Below are positions 19,545-28,651 of a stretch of DNA of 37,932 nt, in pieces. Under the pieces are notes generated by a model. That model did no database searches, was not told where the DNA came from, and was given only the letters and a program-made list of their open reading frames with translations. The stretch's first letter is position 1. Each line of letters begins with the position of its first letter. The DNA is taken from positions 1 through 37,932 of the forward strand of contig CASICK010000007.1 in NCBI GenBank assembly GCA_949373155.1, read 5' to 3'. Origin of the DNA: an uncultured Synechococcus sp. Lineage in GTDB: Bacteria > Cyanobacteriota > Cyanobacteriia > PCC-6307 > Cyanobiaceae. The position numbers were made by a program, and so were the translations under genes.

Positions 19545-20645
19545 ATGACTGTTACCCCAACCGATCCGGCTCAGGATCTTGCTGTGGAGACCACCACTGC
19601 CATCGACGAAAGCATTGCCGTCGAAGCCACAGCGGACCAAGCCGATTTTGGAACGGACGAAGATCTCAGCATCCCGGAAGAGATTCCTACTGCCGACGAT
19701 CCCAGCAGTCGTGCCAACCCTAAGGATTTGGATGGGGCCGGCTTCACCATTGATGATTTCGCCTCACTACTTAGCAAGTACGACTACAACTTCAAGCCAG
19801 GCGACATTGTTAACGGCACAGTCTTCGCGCTGGAAACGAAGGGGGCAATGATTGATATCGGCGCCAAAACCGCCGCTTTCATGCCCCTTCAAGAGGTCTC
19901 CATCAACAGGGTGGAAGGTCTCAGCGACGTGTTGCTACCCGGTGAGATTCGGGAATTCTTCATCATGAGTGAAGAAAACGAAGACGGGCAACTCTCTCTC
20001 TCAGTTCGCCGTATCGAATACCAACGCGCCTGGGAACGGGTGCGTCAGCTGCAAAAAGAAGACGCCACCATTTATTCAGAGGTGTTCGCCACCAACCGTG
20101 GTGGTGCTCTCGTTCGGGTGGAAGGCCTTCGTGGCTTCATTCCTGGATCCCACATCAGTACCCGCAAACCGAAAGAAGAGCTGGTTGCAGACTTCTTGCC
20201 TCTCAAATTCCTTGAAGTCGACGAGGAGCGCAATCGTCTAGTGCTCAGTCATCGCCGCGCCCTGGTCGAGCGCAAGATGAATCGCCTTGAAGTCGGCGAA
20301 GTCGTGATCGGAACCGTTCGTGGCATCAAGCCATACGGCGCCTTTATCGACATCGGTGGTGTGAGCGGTTTGCTTCACATTTCCGAAATCAGTCACGAGC
20401 ACATCGAAACACCCCATTCGGTGCTGAACGTGAATGATCAAATGAAGGTAATGATCATCGACCTCGACGCCGAACGCGGTCGGATTTCCCTGTCTACCAA
20501 GGCTCTGGAACCGGAACCCGGTGACATGCTCACCGATCCTCAAAAGGTCTTTGACAAGGCCGAGGAAATGGCAGCTCGCTACAAGCAGATGCTTCTTGAG
20601 CAAGCTGAAGAAGGAGAAGAGCCATTGAGCTCGATGATGGTCTGA
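19545..20645 (+). CDS. rpsA: 30S ribosomal protein S1
   Basis: This 366-residue protein is the three-S1-domain type found in cyanobacteria and plastids. The repeats begin at about GDIVNGTVFALETKGAMIDI (87), DATIYSEVFATNRGGALVRV (175) and GEVVIGTVRGIKPYGAFIDI (251). The first 65 residues are acidic and probably disordered. It helps recruit mRNA to the small subunit. The HAD gene follows 13 bases downstream and metK after that. Confidence 0.96.
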   Translation: MTVTPTDPAQDLAVETTTAIDESIAVEATADQADFGTDEDLSIPEEIPTADDPSSRANPKDLDGAGFTIDDFASLLSKYDYNFKPGDIVNGTVFALETKGAMIDIGAKTAAFMPLQEVSINRVEGLSDVLLPGEIREFFIMSEENEDGQLSLSVRRIEYQRAWERVRQLQKEDATIYSEVFATNRGGALVRVEGLRGFIPGSHISTRKPKEELVADFLPLKFLEVDEERNRLVLSHRRALVERKMNRLEVGEVVIGTVRGIKPYGAFIDIGGVSGLLHISEISHEHIETPHSVLNVNDQMKVMIIDLDAERGRISLSTKALEPEPGDMLTDPQKVFDKAEEMAARYKQMLLEQAEEGEEPLSSMMV

Positions 20646-20658
20646 GCTGCATGAGCCC

Positions 20659-21450
20659 ATGGCTCATTTATCTCTAAGAGGCCATTCACTTGGCTTGATT
20701 CATGGGGTGCTGTTCGACAAGGACGGCACCCTTTCCCATAGCGAACCCCATCTCATCGAGCTGGCCGACGCCAGGATTGAGGAAATCATGCGCGTCTTTG
20801 CCTCCCGTGGCGCATCGACCGACGTCCAAGTCCAACTCCTGGGCTTACTGAAACGCGCGATGGGCCGGTGCGACTCCGGCTTGATTCCTGATGGAACGTT
20901 GGCCGTCGCGTCCCGTCAACACAATCTGTTGAGCACCGCCACAATCTTCTGTCTATTTGAGCTCAGCTGGCCTCAAGCGCTCGTGCTCGCCGAAGAGATC
21001 TTTGACACGGTGGACCGCCTCCACAAACACAACGCAACGGAAGCCAGCCTCAGCGCCAGAACCCCGTTGCCCCATTCAAAGGAATTGCTCAACGAGCTGC
21101 ACAGCGCAGGGGTGATCTGTGCCGTGATTAGCAATGACACCCGCCAAGGGATTGAACAGTTTCTTCAGGACCATGGCTTGAGCAACTGCATCACAGGAAT
21201 CTGGAGCGCTGATGACAGCCCATGCAAACCAGACCCAGGCGCCGTGAATGGTTTGTGCAAAATGCTGCATTTGGATCCATCACAATGCGCACTGATCGGA
21301 GATGCCGACTCCGATCTGCTGATGGCACGCCGCGCAGGCATAGGTTGTGCGCTTGGGTATGTGGCGGGATGGCATCGAACCCCTGACCTGACATCCCATC
21401 AATATTTGATCCATCACTGGCAAGAGCTAAGGGTTGAACAAGCCCAGTAA
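20659..21450 (+). CDS. HAD-superfamily phosphatase (phosphoglycolate phosphatase-like)
   Basis: The 263-residue haloacid-dehalogenase-type hydrolase has motif I DKDGTLS with the nucleophilic Asp (about 21), motif II in VISNDT, the lysine in CKPDPGAV, and motif IV IGDADSDLLMARRAG. A helical cap domain lies between motifs I and II. It resembles Gph-type phosphatases, but the substrate cannot be assigned from sequence. It sits between rpsA and metK, closely spaced with both. Confidence 0.88.
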   Translation: MAHLSLRGHSLGLIHGVLFDKDGTLSHSEPHLIELADARIEEIMRVFASRGASTDVQVQLLGLLKRAMGRCDSGLIPDGTLAVASRQHNLLSTATIFCLFELSWPQALVLAEEIFDTVDRLHKHNATEASLSARTPLPHSKELLNELHSAGVICAVISNDTRQGIEQFLQDHGLSNCITGIWSADDSPCKPDPGAVNGLCKMLHLDPSQCALIGDADSDLLMARRAGIGCALGYVAGWHRTPDLTSHQYLIHHWQELRVEQAQ

Positions 21451-21487
21451 GGGCAACCCGTAAAATCACATCACGCCCTAACTACTT

Positions 21488-22714
21488 ATGAGTCGATACG
21501 TTTTCACATCCGAATCCGTAACGGAAGGACATCCTGACAAGATCTGCGATCAAGTCAGTGATGCCGTCCTGGATGCTCTCCTAGCCCAAGACAGCACAAG
21601 CCGAGTGGCCTGCGAAACGGTTGTGAATACCGGTCTGTGCATGATCACAGGTGAAGTCACCTCAAAAGCCCAGGTGGATTTCATCCATCTCGTGCGCGAT
21701 GTGATTCGAGATATCGGTTATAGCGGTGCACGAGCTGGTGGCTTTGATGCCAACAGTTGCGCCGTGCTGGTCGCCCTTGACCAGCAATCGCCTGACATTG
21801 CTCAGGGTGTCAACGAGGCCGATGATCATGAAGGCGATCCGCTCGACAAGGTGGGCGCCGGTGATCAGGGAATCATGTTTGGCTACGCCTGCAATGAAAC
21901 GCCCGAGCTGATGCCTCTGCCCATCAGCCTTGCCCACAGGCTTGCAAGGCGCCTGGCAGAAGTCCGCCACAACGGAACACTCGACTACCTGCTCCCTGAC
22001 GGCAAGACCCAGGTGAGTGTCGTCTACGAGAACGACAAGCCGGTTGAAATCGACACCATCCTGATCTCAACCCAGCACACCGCAGAGGTGACTGGTTTGA
22101 CCGATGAACAAGAAGTGCGCAACCGCATTAGTGAAGACCTCTGGACTCACGTTGTGGTGCCTGCCACTGCAGATCTCCCTCTCAAACCAGATCGCGCCAA
22201 GTGCCGCTATCTGGTGAACCCCACAGGCAAATTCGTCGTCGGCGGTCCTCAGGGTGATGCCGGACTCACGGGTCGGAAAATCATCGTTGACACCTACGGC
22301 GGCTATGCCCGTCATGGTGGTGGTGCCTTCTCAGGCAAAGACCCCACCAAGGTGGATCGCTCCGCTGCCTATGCCGCGCGATATGTGGCAAAAGCACTTG
22401 TGGCCGCTGGCCTTGCCAACCGTGTGGAAGTTCAACTGAGCTATGCCATCGGAGTGGCCAAACCTGTCTCGATCCTTGTGGAGTCGTTTGGCTCAGGCAA
22501 GATCTCGAATGAAGAGCTCACCGAATTGGTGCAAAAGAACTTCGACCTGCGCCCAGGCGCGATCATCGAACAGTTCAAGCTCAGAGAAATGCCATCTCTC
22601 AATGGTGGGCGCTTCTACCGCGACACAGCTGCCTATGGGCATTTCGGTCGTCCCGACCTGAACTTACCTTGGGAAGATGTCGGCGACAAAGCTGCAGCCC
22701 TGAAGCAGGCGTAA
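21488..22714 (+). CDS. metK: S-adenosylmethionine synthetase
   Basis: This enzyme makes S-adenosylmethionine from methionine and ATP. It has 408 residues. Family motifs are clear: GHPDKICDQ at 15-23, [32 protein letters not shown] and [16 protein letters not shown]. The length is normal. The upstream gap is only 37 bases, which leaves no room for a SAM riboswitch. Confidence 0.99.
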   Translation: MSRYVFTSESVTEGHPDKICDQVSDAVLDALLAQDSTSRVACETVVNTGLCMITGEVTSKAQVDFIHLVRDVIRDIGYSGARAGGFDANSCAVLVALDQQSPDIAQGVNEADDHEGDPLDKVGAGDQGIMFGYACNETPELMPLPISLAHRLARRLAEVRHNGTLDYLLPDGKTQVSVVYENDKPVEIDTILISTQHTAEVTGLTDEQEVRNRISEDLWTHVVVPATADLPLKPDRAKCRYLVNPTGKFVVGGPQGDAGLTGRKIIVDTYGGYARHGGGAFSGKDPTKVDRSAAYAARYVAKALVAAGLANRVEVQLSYAIGVAKPVSILVESFGSGKISNEELTELVQKNFDLRPGAIIEQFKLREMPSLNGGRFYRDTAAYGHFGRPDLNLPWEDVGDKAAALKQA

Positions 22715-22757
22715 GCCAGCCAAATCCAAGCCGGCAATAGCTTTAGATCCCAAAATC

Positions 22758-24029
22758 ATGATGCAAGACCCGCTGGTGCTCGGCATAGACCTAGGCACCA
22801 GCGGTGTCCGCATTGCTGTCATCGACAGCAGCTGTGTCCTGCTCCAAAGCGAAAGCGCGCCGTACCAGATCGGTCTGATCAACCCCTTCGACTGGCGCGA
22901 GCGCTGTTGCACGTTGATCGGTCGCATCAAGCCCGACTTCCGACATCGCCTTAAAGCCATCGCCGTGGATGGCACCTCAGGAACGTTGTTGGCCTGCGAT
23001 CAACAAGGGTTACCTCTTGCCGAGGCCCTGCCCTATTCATTCGCATGCCCAAATTTCAATGCTCAGCTCCAAGCGTTGAGTCCACAGGGTGGACCCGCTT
23101 CAAGCGCCAGCGGCAGCCTTGCACGGGCGCTGCACCTCGTCGACCAACACCAAACTCCGCTCCTGCTTCGCCATCAAGCCGACTGGATTAACGGCTGGCT
23201 TCTTGACAATTGGAGCTATGGCGAGGAGGGCAACAACCTTCGATTGGGATGGGACCTCAGTAAAAGTGCGTGGCCAGACAGCTTCACAAGCCAACCCTGG
23301 TGGGATGCACTTCCAGAGATTCGCGCCAGTGGCTCAGTGCTTGGCCCCCTTTCGCCCCAACGCGCCATTGATCTAGACCTGCCAAAGGACCTGCTGGTCG
23401 TCGCCGGGACAACCGACTCCAACGCGGCCGTTCTCACCGCTGATGCTGACGACGACGAGGGAATCACAGTGCTGGGGAGCACCTTGGTGCTTAAACGATT
23501 CACCGATCAGCCCCTATCTCCAGGGCCAGGGACGTCTACCCATCGCGTGGGAGGTCGTTGGTTATGCGGAGGAGCCTCCAATGCTGGTGCTGCGGTGCTG
23601 AAGCAACTTTTTCCTGACATCGACCTGGCTGAACTGAGCCGTCAGATTGATCCAGATCAGAACAGCGGCTTACAGCTGCGGCCACTTCCCAGATGCGGAG
23701 AGCGCTTCCCCGTGGATGACCCCTACCTGGAGCCCATCCTCACGCCCCGTCCTGTCAGCGATTCCCTCTATCTGCACGGCCTTTTAGAGGGATTAACCCA
23801 AATCGAGCACGCAGGATGGCAACGCCTCACAAGCCTTGGAGCCGATCCTCCGGGAAAAATCGTGACCCTTGGAGGCGGAGCGCGCAATCCTCAATGGCGT
23901 CGTCTGCGCGAACGTCAACTCGGTGTTCCGATTCGTAGCTGCAACACACCTCCAGCCGCAGGAGTGGCTCGTCTGGCTCTACAGGCTGTAAAAGCACCAG
24001 ACAAGACGATTCATCTAGGGGAGAATTAA
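22758..24029 (+). CDS. FGGY-family carbohydrate kinase (D-ribulokinase-like)
   Basis: The 423-residue sugar kinase has the N-terminal phosphate motif GIDLGTSGVRIAVID, VDGTSGTLLACD, the region AGTTDSNAAVL with the presumed catalytic Asp, and TLGGGARNPQWRRLR near the C-terminus. It is shorter than typical xylulokinases and resembles the cyanobacterial SePSK / plant XK-1 group, which phosphorylates D-ribulose. That assignment is by resemblance only. Start ATG at 22758 or the next codon. Confidence 0.85.
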   Translation: MMQDPLVLGIDLGTSGVRIAVIDSSCVLLQSESAPYQIGLINPFDWRERCCTLIGRIKPDFRHRLKAIAVDGTSGTLLACDQQGLPLAEALPYSFACPNFNAQLQALSPQGGPASSASGSLARALHLVDQHQTPLLLRHQADWINGWLLDNWSYGEEGNNLRLGWDLSKSAWPDSFTSQPWWDALPEIRASGSVLGPLSPQRAIDLDLPKDLLVVAGTTDSNAAVLTADADDDEGITVLGSTLVLKRFTDQPLSPGPGTSTHRVGGRWLCGGASNAGAAVLKQLFPDIDLAELSRQIDPDQNSGLQLRPLPRCGERFPVDDPYLEPILTPRPVSDSLYLHGLLEGLTQIEHAGWQRLTSLGADPPGKIVTLGGGARNPQWRRLRERQLGVPIRSCNTPPAAGVARLALQAVKAPDKTIHLGEN

Positions 24030-24047
24030 GAAAGCATCACCGAGCCC

Positions 24048-24161
24048 TTGCCCAACCGACTTCGTGACGGCCTTGCCCTTGGCCTGTTCATCGTGCTTGC
24101 CGGATATGTGGGATTCAGCGGGTTTCGGCTCGCCATCCTGCTCTGGCAACGCTTCAGCTGA
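24048..24161 (+). CDS. Possible 37-residue membrane peptide
   Basis: A TTG-started ORF of 38 codons encodes a peptide with a basic start (PNRLRDG), one hydrophobic segment (LALGLFIVLAGYVGF) and the tail LAILLWQRFS. It lies in the 168-base gap between the sugar kinase and the DUF2470 gene, in the same frame as the kinase, 18 bases beyond its TAA. Coding is suggested by the clean hydrophobic pattern. It has no recognised relative. Confidence 0.4.
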   Translation: MPNRLRDGLALGLFIVLAGYVGFSGFRLAILLWQRFS

Positions 24162-24197
24162 GCCACTCCCCCACTCTGACCTACGTCCCTTTCCACC

Positions 24198-24485
24198 ATG
24201 ACCGCTGATCCTCTTACCCCTGCTGTTAGCGAACGAATCTGTCGTCACATGAATGATGACCATGGCGATGCGGTGCTTCAGTACGCCCTCCATTACGGCG
24301 GAGTGAGTGCTGCGAACATCGCCACCATGACTGCCGTGAACGCTGACGCCATGAGCCTTGAGGTGGACGGGAAACCCCTCAGAATCCCCTTTGATCACAC
24401 ACTCACTGACAGTGAGGACGCCCACCGCACCATGGTGGCCATGCTGAAAGCCATGCCCTCTAACAAGAGCAAAGGGGAATCCTGA
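24198..24485 (+). CDS. DUF2470-domain protein
   Basis: The 95-residue protein is made almost wholly of a DUF2470 domain: SERICRHMNDDHGDAVLQYA, then MTAVNADAMSLEVDGKPLRI and a C-terminal helix with DAHRTMVAML. This domain occurs at the C-terminus of HugZ-like heme-degrading and related FMN-binding-fold proteins, and alone in cyanobacteria and plastids. Heme or tetrapyrrole binding is plausible but unproven. Confidence 0.82.
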   Translation: MTADPLTPAVSERICRHMNDDHGDAVLQYALHYGGVSAANIATMTAVNADAMSLEVDGKPLRIPFDHTLTDSEDAHRTMVAMLKAMPSNKSKGES

Positions 24486-24504
24486 GGGCAGAAGTTCTGA
24501 TGCT

Positions 24505-25134
24505 TTGCTAACCGCACTCCACGATTGCCTTCAAGACCTATTCGTTGTGCCTTCTTGCCCGATTTGCAAGAAGGTGATCCAAACCCATCAACAAGCGGAT
24601 CAAGCTTGCAGCGAGTGCACGCAAAAGCTGGGACTCAAGGAAAGGGGGCTTAGGGGCGTCACTCCTGTTCGCTTCAACGCGGCAGGCTGGTATCGAGGAG
24701 AGCTTCGCCGAGAGATCCTGCGCCTCAAGCTCAATCAAGACCTATCAGTGCTGAAGGCGATCACCTTTGCGCTGCAGCGAACCCTTCCCACCAAGGCTCT
24801 CTTGGTTCCGATCCCGAGCTGGAAAACGCAGGCGCGAGCCAATCCGCTGCCAACAATGATCTGCCACAGCCTGGGACGCACCACCAAGACGTTGCTGAAA
24901 CGCTGCCGGCGCACCGTGGGGCAACACCGTCTCAGCCGCCGTCAGCGGCTTGTAAACATGCAATCTGCATTCGCGATAGATCCAGATCAGCAATCCTGTT
25001 GCGTTTCAAAAACGCCCATCTGGATTGTCGATGACATCCTCACCAGTGGTGCCACAGCCCGAGAAGCAATCAATACGCTGAAAAACGCTGGATTAGAGGT
25101 CAGGGGATTGATCTGCCTGGGGCGCACCCCGTGA
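24505..25134 (+). CDS. comF: ComF-family phosphoribosyltransferase-like protein
   Basis: The 209-residue protein has an N-terminal zinc-finger-like pair (CPICKK...CSEC, residues 18-37) and a type I phosphoribosyltransferase fold. The PRPP loop is IWIVDDILTSGATAREA near residue 172. ComF proteins are needed for DNA uptake in transformable bacteria. A TTG start is used; the nearby ATG is in another frame. dprA at 13755 fits the same theme. It ends 30 bases before the tRNA-Phe gene. Confidence 0.88.
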   Translation: MLTALHDCLQDLFVVPSCPICKKVIQTHQQADQACSECTQKLGLKERGLRGVTPVRFNAAGWYRGELRREILRLKLNQDLSVLKAITFALQRTLPTKALLVPIPSWKTQARANPLPTMICHSLGRTTKTLLKRCRRTVGQHRLSRRQRLVNMQSAFAIDPDQQSCCVSKTPIWIVDDILTSGATAREAINTLKNAGLEVRGLICLGRTP

Positions 25135-25164
25135 TTTAAGATTCCGATGTCGCGAAAGCGACGT

Positions 25165-25237
25165 GCCGGGATAGCTCAGTTGGTAGAGCAGGCGACTGAA
25201 AATCGCCGTGTCCCCAGTTCAAATCTGGGTCCTGGCA
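25165..25237 (+). tRNA. tRNA-Phe (anticodon GAA), island insertion site
   Basis: This 73-base cloverleaf starts GCCGGGATAGCTCAGTTGG, with anticodon loop CTGAAAA giving GAA and T-loop GTTCAAATC. Its last 26 bases are repeated, with decay, at 27873-27898, which marks it as the attachment site of the island on its right. In marine Synechococcus the phycobilisome rod region lies next to tRNA-Phe. Confidence 0.98.
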
Positions 25238-25239
25238 TT
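25212..25239 (+). repeat. attL-like direct repeat (tRNA-Phe 3' end)
   Basis: This 28-base copy runs from the T-stem of tRNA-Phe to 2 bases past its 3' end. It matches 27873-27900 at 26 of 28 positions, including a 17-base exact run CCCCAGTTCAAATCTGG. Confidence 0.75.
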
Positions 25240-25418
25240 GATTCAATCCTGATCAAAACCGCAGCGCTGCGGGTCACAGGTTCCAGATCGATTGCCTCGC
25301 CGCCTAAACATCGGCATCTCCGAAATACTCAGTTGGAGATGGGAACTGAGAGAGGTCTCAAAATCGCTGATCGAATCGCTTGTTCGGGTTGATTTGCACA
25401 AGGGCATAGCTTTTACGG

Positions 25419-25613
25419 CTAGTCGATTTCTGGACGACGGCGCCCCGCATGAATGGTGGCAACCTCTGAGATCTCCTCAATCACCAAGTGCTTCCTCCAG
25501 TCCTGTGAGCCATTAAGCAGCTCATCAAGCTCCTCAGACGTCATTTTTCTGTCAAGACCACCGAGAGTGCCCTTGATGGCGCACTTGATGATGACTTCTT
25601 GCTCGTACGTCAT
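25419..25613 (-). CDS. Small acidic hypothetical protein
   Basis: The 64-residue protein from the ATG at 25613 reads MTYEQEVIIKCAIKGTLGGL... It is mostly helical in character, with the charged segment TSEELDELLNGSQDWRKH and a basic tail HAGRRRPEID. The longer reading to 25658 is less likely. It is the first ORF of the island. I do not recognise the family. Confidence 0.45.
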   Translation of the reverse strand: MTYEQEVIIKCAIKGTLGGLDRKMTSEELDELLNGSQDWRKHLVIEEISEVATIHAGRRRPEID

Positions 25614-26140
25614 AAGGCGGATACTGCAGCTGCCATCTTGCCGAAGAGGGTAGACCACTTAAATCCTGGATCACCCACTCCGTACCCATGAAAGAGATGA
25701 ATGAACCATCCATTTCTAACGGCGCAGCATTAAGAACTAGGATGAATTCATGAAGAGCAACCCAAGCGAATTCCACGATTACAGAAGTGAATCGCCAGGA
25801 AATTTGCTGAACCTTCTGCGATTACCTCAGCATTAGACCAACAAACCAGAACACGAATAAGAAAAACACAAAAAAACTTCAAGAGTGAATTAGCCAATTC
25901 CACAAGCAAACTCATACTTAAATTTAGAAACATCACACAAAGAAACGACATCTTCTAGGGGTGGCATTAAAAAAGAAACAACTTTATCTTTCAGCTCACG
26001 GATGAATAAGCGCACAATCATGACAAAGCGGCATGCCTCAAGCCCAACAAGAAAGAAACACAATCTCAGAAACTGCGATCTCACGAAAAACGGTTACAAT
26101 GACAGCCCACATTGATGCCTAATGCTTTGACCAAAAACCA

Positions 26141-26680
26141 ATGAATAGCAAGCTAAACAAAGAACTTGTGACAAGGTCACTCCAATTGGCATCTCTCGCT
26201 GAAATGCACCCCGACGACCGCATTGCGCGCATTGTTTGGGACAGAATCCAAGACGACTTGGAACAAGCCGACAGCATGGTACATGGAATGCAATATTGCA
26301 TTGCAAATATAAGTGCATTTATCAGAATATCTTTCAAAGAAACAGACCATACCATCGCTGCTATTGAATCATGCCATCAACTGATTGATTGCCTTGGATG
26401 GAACAAAGAAGAAGTCTCAATAATGGAACAGCCAAACAAAGTCTTTGTTGATTACATTAAAGATGTCGTCTCCATGTACAACGACACAAAGCAGAATCAC
26501 TGCGAGAATGCACAGTGCATTCTTGCCTTAAACATGAATTCCATGCTCTTACAGGACCTCGAATATGTAATGAAACAAAGCCCTCAACGCCAACGCAGCC
26601 TCACTCCGGCTCTTAAAACGGCAGCAGAACTTAGGAAACTAATGATCCAAGTCTTTGGCTGGAATGCCTCAAAGGCATGA
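26141..26680 (+). CDS. Hypothetical helical island protein
   Basis: The 179-residue protein is predicted to be mainly alpha-helical, without signal peptide or membrane segment. It has several scattered Cys and Met (VHGMQYCIANISAF, ESCHQLIDCLGW, HCENAQCILALNMNSM) and ends KLMIQVFGWNASKA. Its AT-rich codon use is unlike the core genes to the left. No family is recognised and no motif suggests an enzyme. A clean ATG and uninterrupted frame support it as a gene. Confidence 0.6.
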   Translation: MNSKLNKELVTRSLQLASLAEMHPDDRIARIVWDRIQDDLEQADSMVHGMQYCIANISAFIRISFKETDHTIAAIESCHQLIDCLGWNKEEVSIMEQPNKVFVDYIKDVVSMYNDTKQNHCENAQCILALNMNSMLLQDLEYVMKQSPQRQRSLTPALKTAAELRKLMIQVFGWNASKA

Positions 26681-26844
26681 GGAGGAGCCGATCGAGGCCC
26701 TAAATAAACTCAATCTTTCGTAAACGGATAAGCGCAATGAAATCGAAAGATGATACGAGGAAGTCCTGAAAAACTGATCAGATCACACAAGAGCGATGTA
26801 AACTCAAGAGATCCAATCATTCAGAAGAGCTTTAACGAAACCAC

Positions 26845-27387
26845 ATGGGTTTTCTTCTTTCTAGTCGATCCGGTCATCTCTGTGTTGATGGAAAGAGGGT
26901 TTTAAAGCCGCACACTGATGGCCTGTTTCCATCCGATCAGTTTTGCGATGGGGATCTATCAATCCCTTCAACAGATCGAAACATCCTCACGATCTCTCAG
27001 TGCTTCCTGGATCTCTATATCAATCCGATGGGGATACTGCAAGAGAAAAGGTCGAAAGGGAAAAAGTGGTTGTATTCAACTCTTGAGATTGAGAGAGAAT
27101 TTGGTGAAGTGAACCAAGTAGAGGATCCAGAACAGTCAACAAAAGGCTCTATCCCTACATCACTGAGTCAAACAAGAGGGTGGCACATATTTGCCATGCA
27201 TACGCTACATCGCTTCTTTTGGAAAGATTTTGACTGCATCAGAGGTTCACGCAAACTTGAAGAAACAGATGACTACCACTGGTGGCTTGAGAATAGCAGT
27301 GGAGATATGATCGATTTAGCAGAAGAGCAATATCGTGCAACCAAGATACCTACATTGAGAGATCAGGGAAAAAGCTCAAACCACTAG
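26845..27387 (+). CDS. Hypothetical protein, faintly YunG/transglutaminase-like
   Basis: The 180-residue island protein has no recognised domain. The C-terminal half has the spaced elements WHIFAMHTLHRFFW, DDYHWWLENSSGDMIDLAEE and QY. These faintly recall the 'H-W-x-IDLT-x-EQF' ending of YunG-like, cysteine-protease-fold proteins. A catalytic cysteine is not obvious (candidates are those in VDLCVDG-like and FDCIRG positions). The frame is open throughout and starts at ATG 26845. Treat the similarity as a weak hint. Confidence 0.5.
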   Translation: MGFLLSSRSGHLCVDGKRVLKPHTDGLFPSDQFCDGDLSIPSTDRNILTISQCFLDLYINPMGILQEKRSKGKKWLYSTLEIEREFGEVNQVEDPEQSTKGSIPTSLSQTRGWHIFAMHTLHRFFWKDFDCIRGSRKLEETDDYHWWLENSSGDMIDLAEEQYRATKIPTLRDQGKSSNH

Positions 27388-27872
27388 GCCATCGATATTC
27401 TGCAACATCTAGGACCATGGCACATAAGATCACGGAAGTCTTATCTTCCCATCATTACGATGCAAATGTCATTGATCAGTACGCCAATGCTTACATGAAA
27501 CGCTGAGGACAAGCACAAGAAAAGCATCCAATCCATCTAAGCCAAACCATGAGTATCGGTGAGCAAGAAACATGTAAGTTATTGGCAGAGCCAATGTATT
27601 GAGACTTCCACCAATAGAAAAGCAGTCGACTCACATGTCTCACCACTGAGCTCGACAAACAACAAAGTCAGGCTCAACAAACCTATTGAAGCGGGTGAGG
27701 AATAGAGTTCTGATATCCATGCACTCCCTCAGGAATGCATTGGACCTACCAAACAACATGCTCTTCGGCTTGGGAAAGGTAGAACAGCAACAAGCAAGAA
27801 CGCCTCCTAGGCGCTTCTTAGCATCACTGCTAAACCAATTTGAATGCTTCAAGGGGCAAATTGTCGAAATGC

Positions 27873-27900
27873 CCCCAGTTCAAATCTGGATCCTGGTATT
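27873..27900 (+). repeat. attR-like direct repeat (displaced tRNA-Phe 3' end)
   Basis: This is a decayed copy of the tRNA-Phe 3' end. It differs from 25212-25239 at two positions (27890 G to A, 27897 C to T). No tRNA 5' half stands before it, so it is a remnant rather than a gene. It marks the distal island border. Confidence 0.75.
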
Positions 27901-27916
27901 TGCATTCAACGCTGTC

Positions 27917-28219
27917 ATGATACGCGTACCAATCGATGACGATCGCACCTTCAACAATCCTGACGGATTTGCGATGGTGTTCGACCGAACATGGAAGCAA
28001 TCAGCAAAAACAGAGGAATTTGCTGCTCTTTCCATTGATGAACGCATCGATGTCGTAATCAAACAGATGGAAGACCATCCATTTCTCCAGACTGAACCCG
28101 AGCAAGCACGTCAGGTCGCCATCTTCAGGGTTCGATTGCTCAACCTGGATGGACTCAGACCACTCAAGCTGAAAGCAGATCGTCGATCTGCTCGATGTCT
28201 TGATCAACCGTGTCTGTAG
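27917..28219 (+). CDS. Hypothetical protein at the island border
   Basis: A 100-residue ORF reads MIRVPIDDDRTFNNPDGFAM... and contains FAALSIDERIDVVIKQMEDH. The same frame is open back to 27686, but that part runs through the tRNA remnant and looks non-coding. Its 3' end overlaps the last 56 bases of the convergent coiled-coil gene, so the C-terminal part may be spurious. Codon use resembles core Synechococcus more than the island ORFs do. Function unknown. Confidence 0.4.
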   Translation: MIRVPIDDDRTFNNPDGFAMVFDRTWKQSAKTEEFAALSIDERIDVVIKQMEDHPFLQTEPEQARQVAIFRVRLLNLDGLRPLKLKADRRSARCLDQPCL

Positions 28220-28651
28220 GTGGCTCCTGAGAATCATTGACGTACACGGTCTGCTCCAGATCAAAATTTTCAGGCTCATCCATAACGTCGGTCTGGGTCG
28301 ATAGTATGAATCGGTCACTGCTTCAAGCCGAGGGACCTCTAGCTGAGCCTCTACTTCAGCTCTCTCATTCAGCAAACCGCGGAGTTGCTCGAGGCGGTCG
28401 CTGCTATCTGCAAGCAATAAAAAACTGTCGGAATCATCAGCTTGTTCAGGCTCAACAGACTCCGAACGCTCCGAGAGTTCGTTGAACCGCTCTTCAAGCG
28501 CAAGCAATCGAAGCGTCAAAGATTCAGCAATCTCGCTGACCAAGTGCAGTTGACCGCTCAACTGCTGAGTCAAGTCTTGGCTGGATATGGACATTGGCGA
28601 AAAATCCCCGCTCATCAAGCTGATGGTATCGAGCATGGTGAACTTGTCCAC
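28164..28651 (-). pseudogene. Coiled-coil hypothetical protein, frameshifted
   Basis: The N-terminal part, about 120 residues, is acidic and heptad-like (SQDLTQQLSGQLHLVSEIAE, ALEERFNELSERSE, LEQLRGLLNERAEVEAQLEV). The frame is then lost near 28286-28305. The continuation lies in another frame (MDEPENFDLEQTVYVNDSQE ... IEQIDDLLSA) and ends at 28164. Adding one base restores a protein of about 160 residues. It may start at one of several Met codons near 28606-28651. The family is unknown. It faces away from the phycobilisome genes and borders the island. Confidence 0.65.

Larger units (their letters stand above)
25238..27900 (+). mobile_element. Small genomic island inserted at tRNA-Phe
   Basis: The segment is bounded by the tRNA-Phe gene and a displaced copy of its 3' end, a spacing of 2661 bases. 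It is visibly AT-richer than the core to the left and contains only unrecognised ORFs (25419-25613, 26141-26680, 26845-27387). No integrase, transposase or other mobility gene is visible, so it would be a cargo-only or eroded element mobilised in trans. The stretches 25614-26140 and 27388-27870 hold no supportable gene; a 29-codon ORF at 27417-27506 is too short to judge. A perfect palindrome CCGCAGCGCTGCGG sits at 25259-25272. The boundaries are inferred from the repeat only. Confidence 0.65.

Noticed and set aside
21451..21487. SAM riboswitch in front of metK
   Set aside because: Only 37 bases separate the HAD gene and metK, and no aptamer-like structure is visible.
25259..25272. Perfect palindrome CCGCAGCGCTGCGG as a terminator
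   Set aside because: Too short a loop and no T tract; kept only as a remark.
27417..27506. 29-codon ORF (MAHKITEVLSSHHYDANV...)
   Set aside because: Too short and isolated to support as a gene.
25238..27900. Integrase or transposase in the island
   Set aside because: No ORF shows tyrosine or serine recombinase or DDE motifs; the island call rests only on the repeat and composition.
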